A DNA stretch of 9,823 nt from Nitrospiraceae bacterium. Its GTDB lineage: Bacteria; Nitrospirota; Nitrospiria; Nitrospirales; Nitrospiraceae. The notes below the pieces were generated by a model, which ran no database searches, had not been told where the DNA came from, and worked only from the letters and a program-made list of their open reading frames with translations. The DNA lies in the NCBI GenBank assembly GCA_014534095.1, contig JACVSD010000067.1, positions 1-9,823 on the forward strand, written 5' to 3'. Of the stretch, positions 6,438 to 9,823 are shown in pieces. Position numbers and translations under genes: made by a program. The first letter of the stretch is position 1, and each line of letters begins with the position of its first letter.

Positions 6438-7523
6438 TCACTGGCACGAGCTCGCTAAGAGCCTGGCGGCTTCCGCTGCGCCGCTCGGCGCAGGGGAGGG
6501 ACTTGCCGGTGATGGCGTTTCCAGGGCCTTGGTGAGGGGTAGCTGCCACCGTCCTTCAGTGAATTCCTCTTTCGACATCTCGCATCCGCGACCATGCCGA
6601 TGGAGATACTCGACCAGGGGTTGTTCATCCGCAAAATTGTATCGCCGAACGTAGAGGACCGGAATCTGTAACGCTACCGCTTCGACCAGCGTGCCATAAC
6701 CCGGTTTAGTCATGATGAGATCGACCGAGGCCATCAGCGTCTTGAAGGAGAACGGTAGAGATTTCGTTGAGACGAACCTCGTGCTGCTCCGGGGCAGCTG
6801 CCCGTCGAAGAGAAAACGATAGCCCTGAAGCCCTTCCAATTTGTGGAAGGGGACGGATGTAAGTGGAATCCCGCCGAACCCGACTAGGACGGTTTTCTCG
6901 CCGGGTGCCAGCTGAAGCGCCTCAGCAAGCTGATGGCGGACTGCGGGGGCCGGTTCTGCAATGGGAGCGATGTCCGTGAGGCGCGGGAAGAGATCCATCT
7001 TTGGAGCGGGCGCGATACGCAGAGCAAGGTCGGCTTGCCTGTAGGCGTCTTGGATAGCCCGGACGAGCGCCGCTTTGTCAATGGAATGGGGTGCCTGATA
7101 GTCGGCAAGTACGAGGTCCCAAGTGAAGCTCGCGAGGGCGAAGGTTGGAATCCCGGCATGCTTGCCTGCAGCCAGCGCGAGATAGGGTATATCGGCCAGC
7201 ACGAGATTCGGTTGGGCCGTTCGCATGGCCGCCACTTCCGCCTCAAGTCGCTCATCCCACGTCGCATGGAATCGGTGGTGCTCCTGCCATGTGGCTGGAA
7301 CATTGATCGTAAGCGGTCCATCCTGGATACACCCGACATCCTGTTGGGTTGCGCTGATCACCCAGGGAATCACCAGACGATCTTGAAAAAACGGGGCCGG
7401 AACGGTCGTTCGTAACAGCACCCGAAGCTCGGGGACGAGCCCTGCCAGCGCATTCAGGACGGGTACAACCTGTGCGGCATGCCCAAAACCGTGAGCGGAA
7501 ATGGCGGCCCAGATCAGTGGCAA
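6438..7523 (-). CDS. GT-B glycosyltransferase-like protein (MurG/UGT fold, ARA1 N-domain-like)
   Basis: This is a predicted cytoplasmic or membrane-associated sugar transferase of 361 residues. It begins WAAISAHGFGHAAQVVPVL, the glycine/histidine-rich opening loop of GT-B enzymes (His11-x3-His15). The second Rossmann half begins near VLVGFGG (212-218). The donor-site region at 272-301 reads TKPGYGTLVEAV, then PVLYVRRYNFADEQ. That last stretch recalls, from memory, the N-terminal domain of plant L-arabinokinase (GYGTVSEAL then FVFVRRDYF) more than MurG itself. Donor and acceptor are not deducible. The end is Pro/Ser/Ala-rich (about 337-350). The start is TTG at 7523, placed exactly where the fold begins, with a weak GAGAG ribosome site. 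It is the last gene of a three-gene operon, 20 bp after the 66-residue gene. Confidence 0.82.
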   Translation of the reverse strand: MPLIWAAISAHGFGHAAQVVPVLNALAGLVPELRVLLRTTVPAPFFQDRLVIPWVISATQQDVGCIQDGPLTINVPATWQEHHRFHATWDERLEAEVAAMRTAQPNLVLADIPYLALAAGKHAGIPTFALASFTWDLVLADYQAPHSIDKAALVRAIQDAYRQADLALRIAPAPKMDLFPRLTDIAPIAEPAPAVRHQLAEALQLAPGEKTVLVGFGGIPLTSVPFHKLEGLQGYRFLFDGQLPRSSTRFVSTKSLPFSFKTLMASVDLIMTKPGYGTLVEAVALQIPVLYVRRYNFADEQPLVEYLHRHGRGCEMSKEEFTEGRWQLPLTKALETPSPASPSPAPSGAAEAARLLASSCQ

Positions 7524-7525
7524 GA

Positions 7526-7539
7526 TGAGATGGCTCTCA
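7526..7539 (-). promoter_or_regulatory. Small hairpin over the glycosyltransferase ribosome site
   Basis: TGAGA-GCCA-TCTCA forms a perfect 5-bp stem with a four-base loop in the 20-bp gap between the upstream stop codon (7546-7544) and the TTG start at 7523. The only purine-rich ribosome site, GAGAG, lies in its 5' arm. A ribosome ending at the upstream stop would cover and open it. A 5-bp stem can arise by chance. Confidence 0.3.
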
Positions 7540-7543
7540 AGGC

Positions 7544-7744
7544 TTAGCTGGTGGAGTAGTCCGATTCCAGAGGTGGAATGTTGTACAAGAGTTCGAGGTC
7601 GAACTCTTCCACCAATTCGTTGAAAGCGCCGGCCCCAAGATCCGAACGGACTTCGTTCATGACCAAATCGATGGCAGGTGCGGCATGTGGCCCATATTGA
7701 GCGACCGCGGTTTCAATGCGTTTCTTGGCATCCTCGATCTTCAT
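7544..7744 (-). CDS. 66-residue acidic protein of unknown function
   Basis: I do not recognise this protein. It has no cysteine, no signal peptide and no membrane segment, so it is probably cytoplasmic. It looks largely helical: a charged amphipathic start (MKIEDAKKRIETAVAQYG), a middle helix (APAIDLVMNEVRSDLG) and an acidic stretch (FNELVEEFDLELLYNIPP), ending in a short polar tail. It is supported as a gene by the strong ribosome site AAAAGGGA about 6 nt before the ATG, by tight packing (21 bp after the TPR gene, 20 bp before the glycosyltransferase gene) and by the same strand. It could be a small adaptor or a regulator of one of its operon partners, but nothing in the sequence shows this. 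Confidence 0.8.
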   Translation of the reverse strand: MKIEDAKKRIETAVAQYGPHAAPAIDLVMNEVRSDLGAGAFNELVEEFDLELLYNIPPLESDYSTS

Positions 7745-7765
7745 TGCAGTCCCTTTTCCGGTGTG

Positions 7766-8083
7766 CTATGCCAGCGAGCGGAGTAACTGCTGCATCTCGG
7801 GCACGAGATCTTTTCCGCCGTTGGCGCGGCCGGACATGGCCGCCTCGATGCCGGCCGTCAAGACCGGCTTGGCGTCTTGGATCTTCCCCAGCTTGACCAG
7901 TGCACGGCCCAAGGCGAGATGCGAGGCGACATGGAGGGGATCCAGTTGCACCGCCACGGAGAGATGCTCAACCGCTTCCTCAACGCTTCCGCCTTCCTGC
8001 AACAGTTTATTACCAAGTCCGTAGCGCCCGAGAAAGCCTTTTGGATTCTTGGTCACCATCTGACGAAATGCATCTAGGTCCAT
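7766..8083 (-). CDS. Small TPR-repeat protein
   Basis: This 105-residue protein is built of tetratricopeptide helices and probably mediates protein-protein contact in the cytoplasm. After an N-terminal helix (MDLDAFRQMVTKNP), TPR-type units run through about 15-83: GLGNKLLQEGGSVEEAVEHL, LSVAVQLDPLHVASHLALGR, ALVKLGKIQDAKPVLTAGIE. A final helix (PEMQQLLRSL) caps the array. ATG 8083 is chosen because it has a GGAG ribosome site 7 nt upstream. The frame extends to a GTG at 8110, but that codon lies in the probable -10 box. It is the first gene of the operon with the 66-residue protein and the glycosyltransferase. No signal peptide is present. The specific partner is unknown. Confidence 0.88.
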   Translation of the reverse strand: MDLDAFRQMVTKNPKGFLGRYGLGNKLLQEGGSVEEAVEHLSVAVQLDPLHVASHLALGRALVKLGKIQDAKPVLTAGIEAAMSGRANGGKDLVPEMQQLLRSLA

Positions 8084-8108
8084 AGTCGTGCTCCGCTCGT
8101 AAAGCACC

Positions 8109-8117
8109 ACTATAGCA
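8109..8117 (-). promoter_or_regulatory. Extended -10 promoter element for the TPR operon
   Basis: On the minus strand TGCTATAGT (8117-8109) is identical to the extended -10 of the sigK operon. No good -35 hexamer lies 16-18 bp upstream, which is common for extended -10 promoters. Transcription would start near 8102, giving a leader of about 20 nt before ATG 8083, which fits the GGAG ribosome site. Confidence 0.45.
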
Positions 8118-8163
8118 TTGGAATCCCACGATCGGCGAGCGCCTTGTCAGCCAGAGACCGGGC

Positions 8164-8907
8164 CTAGGGAGCGGCTGGCAGCGAGATGGGAATTGCCGAG
8201 AGTGCTGACGAGCCCGGTGTTCTCGTTTTGACCGTTACAATTCGCGTGGCTGAGCCGGGCATGGCGCTCGTGCCCGCGACGTAGAACGTCGTGTCTCTGA
8301 CCAGCTGTTCCATCAAGTTCGTGAAACAGGCTTCCGTAACTTGTCCTTTAAGTTCGTCGATCATGAGGGGACTCGCGCCGAACAAATGATACCGGGCCCT
8401 TCCAGCCGACCGGGCCTCATAGCGTTTGACTTCACCGTCCCACCGCTCGAGTTCGAGACTGGCCCTGGCGGCATAGTCATAATTCAACTCAATGAACGGC
8501 GAGAGGATAAACATGGAGGCGCCGATGACGATGCCTTTCCAAGCTGCCTCGCCGCCATGGGGGTCGATCGTCTCGTCGAGGGCAACGCGTGCCGTGACGG
8601 TCTTGTCTCGGAAGGACGACGCGTCGCCTCCCAGGGGGATGAGCGTCGAAAACAGTCGCGTTTCCTGCACCTGATTCAAGATGCGTCGTTCAATTGCGGC
8701 TGACGGGTTCTGAGCGGCGCCATTCTGCGTCACCCGCACTCCATCCAGCAGAAGCGGCACTCGTTCATCGTCGGCGACCGAAAGGCTGACCGCTTCCTGT
8801 GCGGCGGTTGTGACGGGCTTGAGATCGATCCATCGGGAACAACCGGTTGTCGCTGCCATCGTCACTCCGATGAGGGTCATGAGTGTCGAGTAAACAAAAC
8901 GATCCAT
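8164..8907 (-). CDS. Putative outer-membrane lipoprotein of unknown function
   Basis: The 247-residue product begins with a signal peptide (MDRFVYSTLMTLIGVTMAATTGC) whose probable lipobox is TTG-Cys23. The -3 residue is Thr rather than the usual Leu, so the lipid attachment is likely but not perfect. Ser24 at +2 does not signal inner-membrane retention, pointing to the outer membrane. The body has a segment like those of small secreted lipoproteins (PSAAIERRILNQVQETRLFSTL, 68-89) and one internal hydrophobic stretch (GIVIGASMFILSPF, about 125-138) before a beta-rich region. I recognise no catalytic motif. A strong AGGAGA ribosome site precedes the ATG. It lies 20 bp after the pagL-like gene, so the two are very probably expressed together. 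Confidence 0.8.
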   Translation of the reverse strand: MDRFVYSTLMTLIGVTMAATTGCSRWIDLKPVTTAAQEAVSLSVADDERVPLLLDGVRVTQNGAAQNPSAAIERRILNQVQETRLFSTLIPLGGDASSFRDKTVTARVALDETIDPHGGEAAWKGIVIGASMFILSPFIELNYDYAARASLELERWDGEVKRYEARSAGRARYHLFGASPLMIDELKGQVTEACFTNLMEQLVRDTTFYVAGTSAMPGSATRIVTVKTRTPGSSALSAIPISLPAAP

Positions 8908-8914
8908 GGTGACA

Positions 8915-8927
8915 GTCTCCTCGAGAC
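8915..8927 (-). promoter_or_regulatory. Small hairpin over the lipoprotein ribosome site
   Basis: GTCTC-GAG-GAGAC gives a perfect 5-bp stem with a three-base loop directly after the pagL stop TAG (8930-8928). The AGGAGA ribosome site of the lipoprotein gene (8921-8916) spans the loop and the 3' arm. The layout matches the junction at 7526-7539, and translation of pagL up to its stop would open the stem. A stem this short may be chance. Confidence 0.3.
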
Positions 8928-9563
8928 CTAGAAGTAAAATGAAAACCCCCCAAACGGCAGGCTCGCATTGAGGCCCAAATTGGGATAATGCGTCCCCGCA
9001 TTCGAAATGTGATGGAAGCGATAGCCGATGTTGAGCGAGGTTTGCGGCGAGATGAAATACGCGACACCGATGCCCGCCGTCAGCACGAAATTGAATTGTG
9101 ACGATTCCTCGGGAATTCGTCCGCCGAGATCGGTCCAGAACGGGCCACCTGCAAATTCGATATAAGGACGTACATGGTCCAGCGCGACGAACGTATACTT
9201 GATCTTTGGGGTGAACCCCACACCGTGCGTAAGTATCGGTTCGCGGAACTGCAGATAAACCATTTCAGCGCCGACTGACACCTGCCCCCGATACCATCCG
9301 CTCGTGGCGGGATCGGTCAGCGTCATCATCCAGGACGGCATGAAGGCGGGACCTTGTTGTTTCGTACTGTGATCGCTCGTCAGACGGTGGGGTAGCAGGT
9401 AGCCGGCCGTCAGGCCCACTTCTTGGGTGCCGACCGTCATGGCTGGCGATATGTCGGCCGCCCCTGCAACGGCTGTGCTCATAAGGGACCCCAAAATCAA
9501 GACGGTGAGGCAGACCTGGACAGTAGATGGCATGGAAACTCGGTCAGTATCCTGTCGGTTCAT
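8928..9563 (-). CDS. pagL: PagL-like lipid A 3-O-deacylase (acyloxyacyl hydrolase family)
   Basis: PagL is an outer-membrane beta-barrel esterase that removes the 3-O-linked acyl chain from lipid A, altering envelope properties. The 211-residue precursor has a signal peptide ending near AVAGA-AD (31-37) and alternating beta-strand sequence throughout. It closes with GFSFYF, a terminal Phe as needed for outer-membrane barrel assembly. The active-site segment YRFHHISNAG carries His185 and Ser187 (His-x-Ser-Asn), as in Pseudomonas PagL (His126, Ser128). The position matching Glu140, twelve residues after the serine, is Asn199, and no acidic residue follows the serine at all. ATG 9563 gives a positively charged N-terminus (Arg3, Arg8); ATG 9533 is possible. 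Neither has a clear ribosome site. First gene of an operon with the lipoprotein. Confidence 0.82.
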   Translation of the reverse strand: MNRQDTDRVSMPSTVQVCLTVLILGSLMSTAVAGAADISPAMTVGTQEVGLTAGYLLPHRLTSDHSTKQQGPAFMPSWMMTLTDPATSGWYRGQVSVGAEMVYLQFREPILTHGVGFTPKIKYTFVALDHVRPYIEFAGGPFWTDLGGRIPEESSQFNFVLTAGIGVAYFISPQTSLNIGYRFHHISNAGTHYPNLGLNASLPFGGFSFYF

Positions 9564-9585
9564 GGCGCGTGGAACTTGACGCGCC
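9564..9585 (-). promoter_or_regulatory. 7-bp hairpin directly abutting the pagL start codon
   Basis: On the transcript, GGCGCGT (9585-9579) pairs perfectly with ACGCGCC (9570-9564) around an eight-base loop, CAAGTTCC. The last paired base touches the ATG at 9563, and no ribosome site is left free. This could restrain translation, or it could be a DNA operator just below the promoter. It could also mean that translation really begins at ATG 9533. Confidence 0.45.
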
Positions 9586-9596
9586 GTCGTGACCCC

Positions 9597-9624
9597 ACGG
9601 TAGCAGAGGCCGACGCACTGTCCA
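9597..9624 (-). promoter_or_regulatory. Candidate promoter for the pagL / lipoprotein operon
   Basis: On the minus strand TGGACA (9624-9619) and TACCGT (9602-9597) are 16 bp apart, with TGC before the -10 box as in the other minus-strand promoters here. The -35 box matches consensus at five of six bases; the -10 box is weak. Transcription would start near 9590, placing the hairpin at 9585-9564 at the start of the message. Confidence 0.3.
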
Positions 9625-9676
9625 GGAAAAGCGAATGTTTAGTCCGCAGGAGGATAGGCACGAGAGACGCCGGGCA

Positions 9677-9823
9677 CTAGCGGTTGGCGGGAGGGATGCG
9701 CGCAAGGCGAGCCGAGTCGGGTTCAAGTTCGGGAAGATGATAGCGCAAGTCCAGCGCCACAACACGCTCCAGGCAGCGACGGGCCGAAATCGCATCGTGG
9801 CGCATCTCATAGATGGTGGCCAA
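9677..9823 (-). CDS. C-terminal end of a probable TPR protein, cut by the right edge
   Basis: A minus-strand frame enters at the window edge and runs 48 residues to a TAG at 9679-9677. The first part, ATIYEMRHDAISARRCLE followed by RVVALDLRY, has the two-helix pattern and small/aromatic positions of a tetratricopeptide unit, and the polar tail ends PPANR. No start is inside the window, so the gene begins to the right. It lies 113 bp upstream of pagL on the same strand, with a candidate promoter between, so the two are probably separate transcripts. I see no clear terminator in the gap. Function cannot be given beyond a likely scaffold or binding role. Confidence 0.65.
   Translation of the reverse strand: MATIYEMRHDAISARRCLERVVALDLRYHLPELEPDSARLARIPPANR

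Noticed and set aside
6304..6654. 116-codon forward open frame overlapping the end of the glycosyltransferase gene
   Set aside because: Mostly antisense to a supported gene, with no recognisable motif and no ribosome site.
6933..7415. 160-codon forward open frame inside the glycosyltransferase gene
   Set aside because: Antisense shadow; the minus strand carries clear GT-B motifs in frame through the same bases.
8084..8107. GTGCT / AGCAC inverted repeat over the TPR gene ribosome site as a leader hairpin
   Set aside because: The predicted transcription start near 8102 leaves most of the 5' arm untranscribed, and the loop of ten bases with a 5-bp stem is weak.
9544..9810. 88-codon minus-strand open frame at the right edge
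   Set aside because: It is out of frame with the TPR-like tail that runs to the TAG at 9677, it overlaps the pagL start, and its composition (Arg, Ser, Trp, Cys) is that of a shadow frame.

Overview
The window is a stretch of GC-rich chromosome from a Gram-negative bacterium. It encodes a probable lipid A deacylase of the outer membrane, a lipoprotein, an ECF sigma factor with a membrane anti-sigma factor, and a tRNA with an encoded CCA end. The mix of families and the codon usage would fit Nitrospirota (Nitrospira-like), but that is an impression; no marker in the window settles it. I see no insertion sequence, CRISPR array, phage gene or integrase. Nearly all of the sequence is explained by genes.

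Layout. At the far left a short open frame (2-96, +) may be the tail of an unseen gene. A MATE exporter follows (110-1453, -). Across a 70-bp gap it is divergent from a DUF2779 protein (1524-3047, +), which combines a Cas4/RecB-like nuclease half carrying four cysteines with a DEDDy-like exonuclease half. tRNA-Ser(CGA) lies at 3088-3177 (-), followed by an Sfp-type phosphopantetheinyl transferase (3266-4084, +). That gene ends 4 bp from the end of tadA (4089-4583, -).

Reading on the minus strand, a probable operon runs sigK-like ECF sigma factor (6231-5632), RskA-like anti-sigma factor (5635-4619, ATGA overlap with sigK), then tadA. Its likely promoter is at 6270-6299, and a 10-bp hairpin occupies the 5' leader. 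A second minus-strand operon is a small TPR protein (8083-7766), a 66-residue protein of unknown function (7744-7544) and a GT-B glycosyltransferase-like protein with a TTG start (7523-6438). The third minus-strand operon is a PagL-like lipid A deacylase (9563-8928) followed by an uncharacterised lipoprotein (8907-8164). The right edge cuts through the C-terminal end of a probable TPR protein (9823-9677, -).

How the genes may work together. The envelope is the common theme: a surface-stress type sigma/anti-sigma pair with a long periplasmic coiled coil, a lipid A-modifying enzyme with a partner lipoprotein, a sugar transferase and a drug/toxin exporter. The two halves of the DUF2779 protein suggest nucleic-acid processing, unrelated to its neighbours. 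The least-described points are the DUF2779 architecture, inverted repeats that cover the translation start regions of several genes (sigK, the glycosyltransferase, the lipoprotein, pagL), the coiled-coil anti-sigma factor, and the TPR / 66-residue / glycosyltransferase operon. None amounts to a clearly new system on sequence alone.
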